Shown here: piece after piece, positions 52,051 through 60,653 of the stretch
Layout: each line of letters begins with the position of its first letter
Position numbering within the stretch: the stretch's first letter is position 1
Assembly: GCF_900107195.1 (NCBI RefSeq)
Contig: NZ_FNPB01000008.1
Location: forward strand, 1-64,000
Direction: 5' to 3'
DNA length: 64,000 bases
Source of the DNA: Halobellus clavatus
GTDB taxonomy: Archaea > Halobacteriota > Halobacteria > Halobacteriales > Haloferacaceae
The notes under the pieces: model-generated
Databases searched by the model: none
What the model was told of the DNA's origin: nothing
What the model saw: only the letters and a program-made list of their open reading frames with translations
Program-made: the position numbers and the translations under genes

Positions 52051-52830
52051 ATGCTCACCTTCATCGGTCTCGGACTGTACGACGAACGCTCGATCACCGT
52101 CGAGGGGCGCGAAGCCCTCGCCGACGCCGATCGGGCCGCCGCCGAGTTCTACACCAGCCACCTCGTCGGCGCGACCGTCGACGAGCTCTCGGCGCACCAC
52201 GACATCGACATCGAGGTCCGCGACCGGGCCGGCGTCGAGCAGGACCCGGCCGACCTTCTGGACGCCGCCGAAGACGAGCACGTCGCCTTCCTCACCGCCG
52301 GCGACACGATGATCTCGACCACCCACGTCGACCTTCGACTGCGCGCGATCGAGCGCGGGATCGACACGCGAGTCGTCCACGGCGTGACGGCCCAGACCGC
52401 TGCGAGCGGCCTCACGGGACTGCAGAACTACCGGTTCGGAAAGGCGGTCACGCTCCCGTTCCCGTACGCCCACGGCGCCGACGGCGTCCCGGGGAGCGTC
52501 GTCGACTCGATCGAGGCGAACCGCGAACGCGGCCTCCACACGCTCGTGTATCTCGACATCAAAGCCGAGCGCGACGAGTATATGACCGCCGACGTCGCAG
52601 CCGAGATGCTCGCCGAGGGGTGGCAAGACGGCCTCGGCGTGGCGGTCGCCCGTGCCGGCAGTCCCGAATCGACCGTCGCGGCGGACCGCCTGTCCGCACT
52701 CGCCGATCGGGCGTTCGGCGACCCGTTACACCTCCTCGTCGTCCCCGGCGACCTGCATCACGTCGAGTCCGACGCGCTCGCGACGCTCGGCGGTGCCCCG
52801 GAAGACGTTCTTCGCGAGAACGAACTGTAG
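52051..52830 (+). CDS. dphB: diphthine synthase
   Basis: A 259-residue tetrapyrrole-methylase-fold methyltransferase that trimethylates the modified His of elongation factor 2 on the way to diphthamide. It starts MLTFIGLGLYDERSITVEG, and VAFLTAGDTMISTTHVDLRL is the SAM-binding loop; LTGLQNYRFGKAVTLPFP is specific to DphB. A TATA-like ctttatg (52021-52027) lies about 27 bp before the ATG, so it is probably leaderless. Confidence 0.95.
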   Translation: MLTFIGLGLYDERSITVEGREALADADRAAAEFYTSHLVGATVDELSAHHDIDIEVRDRAGVEQDPADLLDAAEDEHVAFLTAGDTMISTTHVDLRLRAIERGIDTRVVHGVTAQTAASGLTGLQNYRFGKAVTLPFPYAHGADGVPGSVVDSIEANRERGLHTLVYLDIKAERDEYMTADVAAEMLAEGWQDGLGVAVARAGSPESTVAADRLSALADRAFGDPLHLLVVPGDLHHVESDALATLGGAPEDVLRENEL

Positions 52831-52899
52831 GCGCACCGAGCGGGAACGAACCGGGGCATCGGGAACGGGATCGACGAGCGTCGACCGCGTTCTCGCAGT

Positions 52900-53310
52900 T
52901 CAGCGAGGCTTCGTGGCGTCCGCGATCGGTGACTCACCCTGTGGCACAGCGGTCTCCTGGGGCTCGACCGACAGATGCGTCTGCGTAAAGCCCGTCGGTG
53001 ATTTGAGTCCGTACCCCACGAGCCGATCCGCCCCGATGTGGCCGATCCACACGAGCGCGACGAGGGTGAGAGTCGGCGCGCCGACCCCGTATCCCACCGC
53101 ACCCACCACGACCGGGACGGTGTACGTGTGCGCGAAATTGTACGTCACGCTCCCGAGTCGCGGGCCGCGGAGGTAGCCGAGCATCGACAGGTCGGGCGCG
53201 AGCGCGAGGACGAGCAGTAGCCAGAGCGGCCCTCTCAGGAAGTAGTATCCGCCGAGTGCGACGCCCAGCGCCGCGGCCCCCTCGATCCTGAGTATCGTCT
53301 GTGGATTCAT
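52900..53310 (-). CDS. DUF4260 family membrane protein
   Basis: A 136-residue protein with about four hydrophobic segments and the DUF4260 signature LAPDLSMLGYLRGPRLGSVT, then NFAHTYTVPVVVGAVGYG and WIGHIGADRLVGYGLKSP. Family function is unknown. The C-terminal 25 residues are polar. It begins at ATG 53310 and runs parallel to artA, 60 bp downstream of its stop. Confidence 0.87.
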   Translation of the reverse strand: MNPQTILRIEGAAALGVALGGYYFLRGPLWLLLVLALAPDLSMLGYLRGPRLGSVTYNFAHTYTVPVVVGAVGYGVGAPTLTLVALVWIGHIGADRLVGYGLKSPTGFTQTHLSVEPQETAVPQGESPIADATKPR

Positions 53311-53369
53311 ATGATACTAACGTCGGCTCAGAGCAAAAATGATGCGGTCGTACTGCCGCACGATCGCCG

Positions 53370-54293
53370 TTAGACGCCGCGACGGCGCAGTCCGAGTGAC
53401 GACTCGAGGTCGTACTCGTCGCCGGTGAGCATGTAGAGGACGTCCTCGATGACCGTCAGGAGCTCTGGGACCTCGCGGACGACGAGGTAGGTGATCCCGA
53501 CGAGGACGACCACCGCGAGCACCTGGCTGATGATCCGATCTGAGATGAAAAACGAGACCATGTACGGGTCCGTAGAGCCGAACAGGAGCATAATCTCGTC
53601 GACGAACCACTGCATATACTGCTTGCCGAACATAATCGTGATGAACGTGGTCCGCAGGAGGTTCAGGCCGTAAATGATGGGGACGGCGATCGCCAGCCCG
53701 CGGAGTTTGCGGCGGAGGGGGGCTTTCACCGCGGCGATGAGGCCGCCGAAGATGGCGATGCTCCCGAGTCCCGTACACGCGAGGACGACCGAGACGGTCA
53801 GCCGGTGGTCGCCGTCGTAGAAGAGGAACGTGTTGTGATAGCCCTGCTCGCCGACGATCATCTCGGGCGTGTAGCCGAGCGCGTGTACGAGCGCGCTCGT
53901 CTGGTCGGCGACGGTCTCCATCAGGATCCCGCGGGGGGCGGGGATCGAGACGCCGAACAGCGAGAGCGCCGGAATGGTCTCGAAGGGCAGGTAGATCAGT
54001 CCCATCGCGGCGACCGCCCGCGAGAGAACGAACAGCGTACCTCGGCCGTTCCACAGGAGATAGCCAGTGTACAGCGACGCGGGCACCGCCGCCACCGAGA
54101 GGATACCCTCGACGTAGCTCTTCTGCTCGAACGCGAAGTGGGGAACCAACTGGAGCCAAAAGACGGCGAAGCCGACCCACGCGGCCGTGGTGAGGGCTCG
54201 CGCGAGTCGCTCGTTTCTGTCCTCAGAGAGCACGCCGACGCCGAAGAGGAGAATGACGGCCCACGCGAGCGAATCGGAGAGCAGGCCGGGCAT
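53370..54293 (-). CDS. artA: archaeosortase A
   Basis: A 307-residue multi-spanning exosortase-family transpeptidase that cleaves PGF-CTERM surface proteins and attaches archaeal lipid. The active site is complete: Cys173 in VVLACTGLGSIA, Arg214 in LNLLRTTFITI and Arg253 in FISDRIISQ, the same residue numbers I recall for Haloferax volcanii ArtA. About eight transmembrane segments precede and surround these. The S-layer glycoprotein is a known substrate of the family. Neighbours include TIGR04206 and, 5 kb left, pssA. Confidence 0.95.
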   Translation of the reverse strand: MPGLLSDSLAWAVILLFGVGVLSEDRNERLARALTTAAWVGFAVFWLQLVPHFAFEQKSYVEGILSVAAVPASLYTGYLLWNGRGTLFVLSRAVAAMGLIYLPFETIPALSLFGVSIPAPRGILMETVADQTSALVHALGYTPEMIVGEQGYHNTFLFYDGDHRLTVSVVLACTGLGSIAIFGGLIAAVKAPLRRKLRGLAIAVPIIYGLNLLRTTFITIMFGKQYMQWFVDEIMLLFGSTDPYMVSFFISDRIISQVLAVVVLVGITYLVVREVPELLTVIEDVLYMLTGDEYDLESSLGLRRRGV

Positions 54294-54368
54294 AGGCGTG
54301 AGAATGCGGTTGAGGAATAAATCCCTTGTCGTTCCGTGCGCCGGCGGCGCGAATCCGGTTCCGGCCGC

Positions 54369-55139
54369 TTACGACTCGGGGTTCAGCACTTCGATTTCGT
54401 GACCGTCCTGATCCGTGGTGAACGCGTACCGGTCGTTGCAGGATTCGGGGTCACGGTAGTCCTCGGCTCCGCGTTCCATCAGCGTCTCCCAGTACTCGTG
54501 GAGGTCGTCGGCGCGGACACAGAGGTGTCCCCACGCGTCGCCCATCGTGTACGAGCGGCCGTCGTAGTTGTACGTGAGTTCGACGGTCATCGCGGCGTCC
54601 GAGGCGCCCTTCGGCTTCATAAAGTAGTTCGCGAAGGTGTCGGATTCCCAGCGACCGTCGGGGACGTACTCGAACTTCCGGGTCCAGAACCCCAGCGCCT
54701 CGTCGGCGTCCTCGACGCGGATCATCGTGTGATCGAGGCTCCACGTCGGCAGGTCGGCGTCGCGCTGGACGATCTCGACCTCGTGGCCGTCGGGGTCTTT
54801 CACGAAGGCGTAGCGGCCGCCGCAGGATTCGGGGTCGCGGTAGTCATCGACGCCCTCGTCCAGCAACTGCTCGTAGTGGGATTCGAGTTCTCCCTCGGGG
54901 ACGCGGACGGCGATGTGGCCCCAGGCGTCGCCCATCTCGTAGGTGCGGTCGTCGTGGTTGTAGGTGAGTTCGAGCATCGCACCCTCTTCGTGCATCTCCT
55001 CGGGACCGAGATAGACGTTAGTGAAGGTGTCGGCCTCCCAGCGGCCCTTCTCCTCGTAGTTCAGGTGGGTCGTGTACCAATCGAGCGACGCGTCGAGGTC
55101 TTCGACCCGCATCATCACGTGATCGAGTACTCCGGACAT
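54369..55139 (-). CDS. tandem VOC-domain protein (glyoxalase/dioxygenase superfamily)
   Basis: A 256-residue protein with two homologous VOC domains: residues about 4-125 (LDHVMMRVEDLDASLDWYTT, YEMGDAWGHIAVRV, DPDGHEVEIVQ) and 133-254 (LDHTMIRVEDADEALGFWTR, YTMGDAWGHLCVRA, DQDGHEIEVLNPE). Each half keeps the His and Glu positions that ligate metal. Lactoylglutathione lyase of this fold works as a dimer of such halves, so methylglyoxal detoxification is likely, with a non-glutathione thiol in haloarchaea. The ATG at 55139 starts MSGVLDHVMMRVE. Confidence 0.88.
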   Translation of the reverse strand: MSGVLDHVMMRVEDLDASLDWYTTHLNYEEKGRWEADTFTNVYLGPEEMHEEGAMLELTYNHDDRTYEMGDAWGHIAVRVPEGELESHYEQLLDEGVDDYRDPESCGGRYAFVKDPDGHEVEIVQRDADLPTWSLDHTMIRVEDADEALGFWTRKFEYVPDGRWESDTFANYFMKPKGASDAAMTVELTYNYDGRSYTMGDAWGHLCVRADDLHEYWETLMERGAEDYRDPESCNDRYAFTTDQDGHEIEVLNPES

Positions 55140-55284
55140 AGACGACACATCGAGTGCCGCGGTGAAAAAGGATGCCGAACGCGGCGTTCTGTGTTCGGAT
55201 CCCGCCCCCCCGGGATCTGTCACCCGCGGTCACGGCAGTCTTCCACCCGTCTCCGTCCGTCGAATCGGGTGATCTCCGTCCGTT

Positions 55285-55764
55285 TCACCGGACCGTCGCG
55301 CGGAGTTGTGGCCAGTAACTCCACCAGACGACGACGAGCAGTCCGAACGTCGCCAGTGGCCACGCCGTCCGGTTCGGCTGGATGGAGAATCCCCACGCGA
55401 GTCGCACCTGTGCGATCGCGGCGAGAGCGAGGAGGCCCGCCGTGACGCGGGGATCCTCTCGTCCGGCCAGCCACCCGACCACCGCGCTCGCGAGCGCGAG
55501 GGCGTAACAGATCACCGACAGCGGCCACGCGAGGATGAACTCGGGGAGACCCCGCGTGTACACGAACAGAAATTCCGGGAGCGAGACCATCGAGACCGGA
55601 TTCGTGTTCACGAGTCCCCAGGCGAACAGGAACGTGGCGTCCCGGGCGGTGAACACCTGGATCGACCAGGGGAGCAACAGCAGCGCAAGCAGGAGGGCGA
55701 CGCGAGTCCGCGGTCCGGGCGTCCGTTCCGAGGTGGCGTGCGACGCGGTGTCGGCCCGGCTCAC
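55285..55764 (-). CDS. TIGR04206-type membrane protein (archaeosortase-neighbour family)
   Basis: A 159-residue protein with four hydrophobic segments. It shows the pattern LLLLPWSIQVFTARDATFLF, then GLVNTNPVSMVSLPEFLFVY, and ends VVWWSYWPQLRATVR. I recognise this as the haloarchaeal family TIGR04206, which tends to lie near artA (from memory). Function unknown; a helper of surface-protein processing is a guess. It runs between the VOC gene and the GTPase gene, all on the minus strand. Confidence 0.7.
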   Translation of the reverse strand: MSRADTASHATSERTPGPRTRVALLLALLLLPWSIQVFTARDATFLFAWGLVNTNPVSMVSLPEFLFVYTRGLPEFILAWPLSVICYALALASAVVGWLAGREDPRVTAGLLALAAIAQVRLAWGFSIQPNRTAWPLATFGLLVVVWWSYWPQLRATVR

Positions 55765-55770
55765 ACGTGC

Positions 55771-56883
55771 TCACTTCCGTGCGACGACGCGCAGGACGTC
55801 TTCGTCCCGGAGTTCGTGGTCGCGGCCGACCTGCTGTTCGTCGTGCTTCGCGCTCGGGCCCGTCACCCGCGCGAATCGGAACCGCTCGTCGAGGGTCCCG
55901 CCCAGTCTCCTGAGGGCGTCGTCGACGGTGTTCTCGCCATCCATCAGGACCAGCGGTTCGTCGTAATCGACGCCGCGGCCGGGCTTGTCCATGTACACCC
56001 GGATGAGTCCCAGTTCCTCCCAGAGCCGCTCTTTGAGTGCGTCGAGGCCCTTCTCGGCCTCGGCGCTGATGAACGTCGCCTCCTCGGGATCGATCCCGAC
56101 GTCCCGGAGGTCTTCTTTCACGGTGGGGAGGTACTCGCGGTCGATCAGGTCCGCCTTGTTGACCGCCACGATCGACGGCAGGTAGACGCGGTTGTCCATG
56201 ATCCCGTCGATGAGTTCGTCGATCGTGATGTCTCCGCGGACGGTCACGTCGGCGTTGACGTACCCGTGTTCGCGGAGGACGCTCGCGATGGTGTCGTCGT
56301 CGAGGCTGACGTCGTCGGAGGTCGTCACCTGGATGCCGCCCTTGCCGCGCTTCGAGATGGTGATGTTCGGGGGCGAGGTGTCGAGGCGGATCTTGTTGTT
56401 GTACAACTCCTGTGCGAGTCGCTCGTAGCGCTCGATCTCGAACACCGAGAGCAAGAACACCACGAGGTCAGCCGTCCGGACGACCGAGAGGACCGCCTTG
56501 CCGTCGCCGCGGCCCCCGGCAGCGCCCTCGATCAGACCCGGGACGTCCAGAATCTGGATGTTCGCTCCGTTGTGCTTCAGCATCCCGGGGTTGACGTCGA
56601 GCGTCGTGAACTCGTACTCGCCGACTTCGCTGTCGGCGTTCGTGAGCGCGTTGATGAGCGTCGACTTGCCGACGCTGGGGAAGCCGACGAGTGCGACGGT
56701 CGCGTCGCCGGTCTTCTCCACTGCGTACCCGTGCCCGCCGCCGCTCGAGGACTGGTTCTCGAGTTTCTCTTTCTTCTCCGCGAGTTTCGCCTTCAGCCGG
56801 CCGATGTGCTCCTCGGTGGCTTTGTTATATGGCGTGTTCGCGATCTCCTCGCGGAGTTCGTCGATCTCGTCTTCCAGTCCCAT
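55771..56883 (-). CDS. DRG-type Obg-superfamily GTPase
   Basis: A 370-residue GTPase of the DRG/Rbg family conserved in archaea and eukaryotes and linked to ribosomes. Residues 1-45 are an N-terminal helical region (LREEIANTPYNKATEEHIGR). Nucleotide motifs are GFPSVGKST (G1), TTLDVNPG (G2), DVPGLIEGAAGGRGDG (G3) and NKAD (G4). The C-terminal 80 residues form a TGS domain (IRVYMDKPGRGVDYDEPLVL to the end). The stop at 55771 lies 6 bp before the TIGR04206 start. Confidence 0.93.
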   Translation of the reverse strand: MGLEDEIDELREEIANTPYNKATEEHIGRLKAKLAEKKEKLENQSSSGGGHGYAVEKTGDATVALVGFPSVGKSTLINALTNADSEVGEYEFTTLDVNPGMLKHNGANIQILDVPGLIEGAAGGRGDGKAVLSVVRTADLVVFLLSVFEIERYERLAQELYNNKIRLDTSPPNITISKRGKGGIQVTTSDDVSLDDDTIASVLREHGYVNADVTVRGDITIDELIDGIMDNRVYLPSIVAVNKADLIDREYLPTVKEDLRDVGIDPEEATFISAEAEKGLDALKERLWEELGLIRVYMDKPGRGVDYDEPLVLMDGENTVDDALRRLGGTLDERFRFARVTGPSAKHDEQQVGRDHELRDEDVLRVVARK

Positions 56884-56999
56884 CGGTTATCGTTCGACGA
56901 CCTGCGTCGAAAAACCTGTTCTTTCCGCCCGATTCGCGCCAGCGACCGAGACCCAGCGAATCGAAGCCCTTTGTACCATCGGGCCCCTACCGGGACGTA

Positions 57000-57365
57000 A
57001 TGGACGCTGAACCGGGTCTGTCTGAGCAGTATCGGATGGCGAGCCCCTGGCCGTTGTTCATCGCGCTGGGAATCCCGATCGCCGAACTCGGCATTCTCTT
57101 CGGACTGTTGCCGCTCGCTGTCGGCGGCCTGCTGTTGTTCGGCGGGAGCGTCGCCGGGATGGCGACCGAATCGGGGTACGCGCGAACGCCGTGGCGGGCG
57201 CTCGTCGTCGTCGCGATCCCGCTGGCGGCCCTGGGCGCCGGGTTCGTCTTCACCACGATCAACCTCCCGAACCGCGGCTTTGCGATCGTCGCGGCCGCGG
57301 TCATCTTGGCGGCGGCGGGAGTCGTCGGCTCCGCGTTCAACACGACCAACGACCCGACGTACTGA
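57000..57365 (+). CDS. small haloarchaeal membrane protein upstream of cytochrome oxidase (DUF7541-like)
   Basis: A 121-residue protein with four hydrophobic segments after the N-terminal MDAEPGLSEQYRMASPWPLF. I know similar proteins from cox loci of haloarchaea (DUF7541-like, from memory). Function unknown; assembly or an accessory subunit of the oxidase is inferred. It diverges from the GTPase gene and starts at ATG 57000. The last residues NTTNDPTY are polar. Confidence 0.75.
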   Translation: MDAEPGLSEQYRMASPWPLFIALGIPIAELGILFGLLPLAVGGLLLFGGSVAGMATESGYARTPWRALVVVAIPLAALGAGFVFTTINLPNRGFAIVAAAVILAAAGVVGSAFNTTNDPTY

Positions 57366-57484
57366 TCGACCGATCGGCGGCGAGCCTCGGTACACCTCCC
57401 ACTTCCGACGGCGTGCCGTCCCGCCGCTCCGATCGTAGACCGGAAACCAACAAGCTATTTGATTCTCCACCGAAAGGCTGGCGT

Positions 57485-57853
57485 ATGGCGAACAAGATCT
57501 TCGACCGGGATACGCTCTTGGACCTCACGGTCAACGTCGTCCCGCTGTTCATTATCGGCTTCTTCGTCGTCGGCTTCGTGGTGCTCGCACCGTTCGGTAT
57601 CGACCCGCTGGCGTCGGCGATTCAGTTCGGACTGCTCGCCGTGCCGTTCGTCCTGCTCGCGGTCCTGACGTACTTCGCCGGCCGCGCTGTCGCCGGAGCG
57701 GAGCACTCCAGCGACGTGTATCTCCCCGGGCAGGCGAGCGTGCGCGGTGCCGAACCACTCGAGGAGTTCGACGACACGCCCGAGTCGCTCGAGCGGGACC
57801 AGACGAACGCCGTCGAAGGTGAGACCGCAGACGACGCGGCCGACGACCACTGA
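57485..57853 (+). CDS. small haloarchaeal membrane protein next to cytochrome oxidase (DUF6684-like)
   Basis: A 122-residue protein: MANKIFDRDTLLDLTVNVVP, two transmembrane segments (about 15-40 and 47-70) and an acidic tail ending DDAADDH. It is known to me only as a conserved neighbour of the cox subunit I gene. The stop codon lies in a 22-bp tandem duplication described separately. A TATA-like acaagctatttg lies around 57450-57461. Confidence 0.77.
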   Translation: MANKIFDRDTLLDLTVNVVPLFIIGFFVVGFVVLAPFGIDPLASAIQFGLLAVPFVLLAVLTYFAGRAVAGAEHSSDVYLPGQASVRGAEPLEEFDDTPESLERDQTNAVEGETADDAADDH

Positions 57854-57896
57854 TTACGCGGCTGACGACCACTGATTACGCGGCTGACGACCGCTG
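57842..57896. repeat. 22-bp tandem duplication spanning a stop codon
   Basis: The unit at 57842-57863 (gacgaccactgattacgcgg plus ct) is repeated exactly at 57864-57885 and partly at 57886-57896. The first copy carries the last codons and stop of the DUF6684-like gene; the second reproduces the same DDH-stop beyond it. It looks like recent slippage duplication. Confidence 0.8.
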
Positions 57897-58067
57897 ACGA
57901 CGCAGTCGATCACCCTGCCGTTCGGGGCATCGTTGTCGCCGCCGGCCGCAGTTTTCGCCCCCGTCGGTCCGTCCGATGTCTCACGGTTTCGCCCGGTGCA
58001 ACGATCCCTGCGCATCGACCGCCACCGTCCCGAACCTTTCATTACCTTTCGTTCCTCAGGTGCTTCT

Positions 58068-59870
58068 ATGCAGGTCAACGGACAGCTCGCACTGACGGTC
58101 CTGATGGGGATTTTCCTCGTGGCCGTCGCCGCGTGGCTGGCGCGGATCGAGAACTGGCGCTCGTACACCCCGATCGGGGGCGGTGGTGCGCTCGGACAGC
58201 AGGAAGGGTACGTCTCGGAAGAGAAACCGTCCGGGATCATCCGCTGGCTCACGACAGTCGATCACAAGGACATCGGACTCCTGTACGGTACGTACGGTCT
58301 GATCGCCTTCGTGGTCGGCGGACTGATGGTCACCGTGATGCGGATCGAACTGATCGACCCGGGGATGTCGTTCATCTCCAATCAGTTCTACAACTCACTG
58401 CTGACGAGCCACGGCATCACGATGCTGTTCCTCTTCGGGACACCCATCATCGCGGCCTTCGCGAACTATCTGGTGCCGCTGCTCATCGGCGCGGACGATA
58501 TGGCGTTCCCGCGGATCAACGCCATCGCGTTCTGGCTGCTCCCCCCGGCGGCACTGCTCATCTGGGCCGGGTTCTTCCCCATCCCGGATCTTATCCCGGC
58601 ACAGACCGCCTGGACGATGTACACGCCGCTGTCTGCGGGTGTCGGTGCCGGTAATCAGGCCAACGCCGGCGTCGACCTGATGCTTCTCGGACTCCATCTC
58701 TCGGGCGTTTCGGCCACGATGGGGTCGATCAACTTCATCGCGACCATCTTCACCGAGCGCGGCGACGACGTCTCGTGGGCGAACCTCGACATCTTCTCGT
58801 GGACGATCCTCACGCAGTCGGGACTCATCCTGTTCGCCTTCCCGCTGCTCGGCAGCGCGCTCGTGATGCTCCTGTTCGACCGCAACTTCGGCACGACGTT
58901 CTTCGCCGGTGAGGGCGGGGCGATGCTGTGGCAGCACCTGTTCTGGTTCTTCGGCCACCCCGAAGTCTACATTCTGGTGTTGCCGCCGATGGGCATCGTC
59001 AGTTACGTCCTCCCGCGGTTCTCCGGCCGGCGGCTGTTCGGCTTCAAGTTCGTCGTCTACTCGACGCTCGCGATCGGGGTCCTCTCGTTCGGCGTCTGGG
59101 CGCACCACATGTTCGCGACGGGGATGGATCCCCGACTTCGCGCCTCGTTCATGGCCGTCTCGCTCGCAATCGCGATTCCGAGCGCCGTGAAGACGTTCAA
59201 CTGGATCACGACGATGTGGAACGGCCGGGTGCGGTTGACCACGCCGATGCTGTTCTGTATCGGCTTCGTCTCGAACTTCATCATCGGCGGCGTCACCGGT
59301 GTCTTCCTGGCGTCGATCCCGGTGGACCTGATCCTCCACGACACCTACTACGTCGTCGGGCACTTCCACTACGTCGTGATGGGCGCGATCGCGTTCGCCG
59401 GCTTCGCGGGCCTCTACTACTGGTACCCGCTCTACACCGGCCGGATGTACCAGAAGACCCTGGGCAAGGCGCACTTCTGGCTCTCGATGGTCGGGACGAA
59501 CATCACGTTCTTCGCGATGATCCTGCTCGGCTACGGCGGGATGCCGCGGCGCTACGCGACGTACCTCCCGCAGTTCGCGTCGCTCCACCAGGTCGCGACG
59601 ATCGGCGCCCTGATCCTGTTCGTGGGGCAGGTCATCTTCGTGTGGAACTTCGTCCAGTCGTGGCTCGAAGGCCCCACGGTCGACGACGGCGATCCGTGGG
59701 ATCTCCGCGAATCTGGCCTCTACACGGCCGAGTGGGACTGGTACGACCAGAAGCTCCAGACGGCGATCGCCGACGGTGGCGAGGAGGAAGACTCCGTGCT
59801 GACCGACGGCGGCGACGAGGAAGAGTCAGTCCGGACTGACGGCGGCGACGTCGACGCAGCCGACGACTGA
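58068..59870 (+). CDS. coxA: cytochrome c oxidase subunit I (aa3-type)
   Basis: A 600-residue heme-copper oxidase subunit I that reduces O2 and pumps protons. It has an N-terminal extra helix (LALTVLMGIFLVAVAAWLA), the heme a His in LLTSHGITMLFLF, the CuB region WFFGHPEVYILVLPP with cross-linked His-Tyr and the E of A-type D-channels, WAHHMFATG with two CuB His, and HDTYYVVGHFHYVVMG with the heme His pair. The C-terminal 40 residues are an acidic repeat of TDGG units. Subunit II is not within the window. ATG 58068 gives MQVNGQLALTVL. Confidence 0.96.
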   Translation: MQVNGQLALTVLMGIFLVAVAAWLARIENWRSYTPIGGGGALGQQEGYVSEEKPSGIIRWLTTVDHKDIGLLYGTYGLIAFVVGGLMVTVMRIELIDPGMSFISNQFYNSLLTSHGITMLFLFGTPIIAAFANYLVPLLIGADDMAFPRINAIAFWLLPPAALLIWAGFFPIPDLIPAQTAWTMYTPLSAGVGAGNQANAGVDLMLLGLHLSGVSATMGSINFIATIFTERGDDVSWANLDIFSWTILTQSGLILFAFPLLGSALVMLLFDRNFGTTFFAGEGGAMLWQHLFWFFGHPEVYILVLPPMGIVSYVLPRFSGRRLFGFKFVVYSTLAIGVLSFGVWAHHMFATGMDPRLRASFMAVSLAIAIPSAVKTFNWITTMWNGRVRLTTPMLFCIGFVSNFIIGGVTGVFLASIPVDLILHDTYYVVGHFHYVVMGAIAFAGFAGLYYWYPLYTGRMYQKTLGKAHFWLSMVGTNITFFAMILLGYGGMPRRYATYLPQFASLHQVATIGALILFVGQVIFVWNFVQSWLEGPTVDDGDPWDLRESGLYTAEWDWYDQKLQTAIADGGEEEDSVLTDGGDEEESVRTDGGDVDAADD

Positions 59871-59959
59871 CTGCGACCGACGCTCGATCCGTGTTTTTCA
59901 CGCTGTTACGACATCGGCCAGAACGCCGACCGGCCCGTCCCGATACGGTTCGCTCCCGA

Positions 59960-60043
59960 TCAGACGACGAGGACGATGCCCGTCGCAAACATCAGGACGA
60001 CGACTGCAGCCAGGATAATCCCGAGGAGATCTCGATCGGTCAT
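59960..60043 (-). CDS. 27-residue single-span membrane protein
   Basis: From ATG 60043 the minus strand encodes MTDRDLLGII followed by a hydrophobic run to the C terminus, ending VVV or LVV, then TGA at 59960. One transmembrane helix makes up nearly the whole protein. It lies between the cox subunit I gene and the DUF7520-like gene. Such tiny spans are common accessory subunits of oxidases. Conservation elsewhere was not checked. Confidence 0.55.
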   Translation of the reverse strand: MTDRDLLGIILAAVVVLMFATGIVLVV

Positions 60044-60135
60044 ACCCACCGTTCGCCGCCGTCGGGCAAAGGTCCGTCGGTCCCGTGAGCCCGCCAGAAC
60101 GGGCCGTTTAAGCGCTCGCGAGACACACGTCCGAT

Positions 60136-60453
60136 GTGACCGAACGGGAGGCCGATCCTGACGCGGGTGCACAAGCCAGCGAGGGAGAGTCCGGCGACGC
60201 GACCGAAGCGGGGCGAGACGGCTCCCGGTTCGTCATCCAACTGTACGTCGCGCTCGTCGCCGTCGGGGCGACGGCCGGGTTGTTGACCGGAACGTTCGTC
60301 GACGGACTCACCGCGCCGCGGTTTCTGTTTCTCGTGGCGCTGCCGCCGACGCCACTCGGGTTCGCGCTCTACGGGGGGCTGACGCTCGCGCTTGTTCTCG
60401 GCGTCCCGCTCGCGCTGGTCGTCTACGTCTCGCAGTCGATCGACGGCGAGTGA
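60136..60453 (+). CDS. haloarchaeal membrane protein near cox (DUF7520-like)
   Basis: A 105-residue protein starting at GTG 60136. A polar acidic N terminus of about 30 residues is followed by two or three hydrophobic segments (VIQLYVALVAVGATAGLLTG, FLFLVALPPTPLGFALYGG, LALVLGVPLALVVYV). I recall this family (DUF7520-like) beside cytochrome oxidase genes, function unknown. Confidence 0.72.
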   Translation: MTEREADPDAGAQASEGESGDATEAGRDGSRFVIQLYVALVAVGATAGLLTGTFVDGLTAPRFLFLVALPPTPLGFALYGGLTLALVLGVPLALVVYVSQSIDGE

Positions 60454-60653
60454 GTGCAGTCTTCGAGGCCGAAGAGATGGCGAACAGCCGGCAGGCAGCA
60501 GACCCACGACGGCGTGCCGGACACCCGCGGACCGGCGTGGGTTCGATCCTCACGTCATAGGGTCGGTGGACCCCCCATCTGATATGAACCTTCGTCAGCG
60601 TCGGATCGGCTCCCCGCGACCCTTTTTATTCCAGGCGGCTGTAGTCTCGACCG

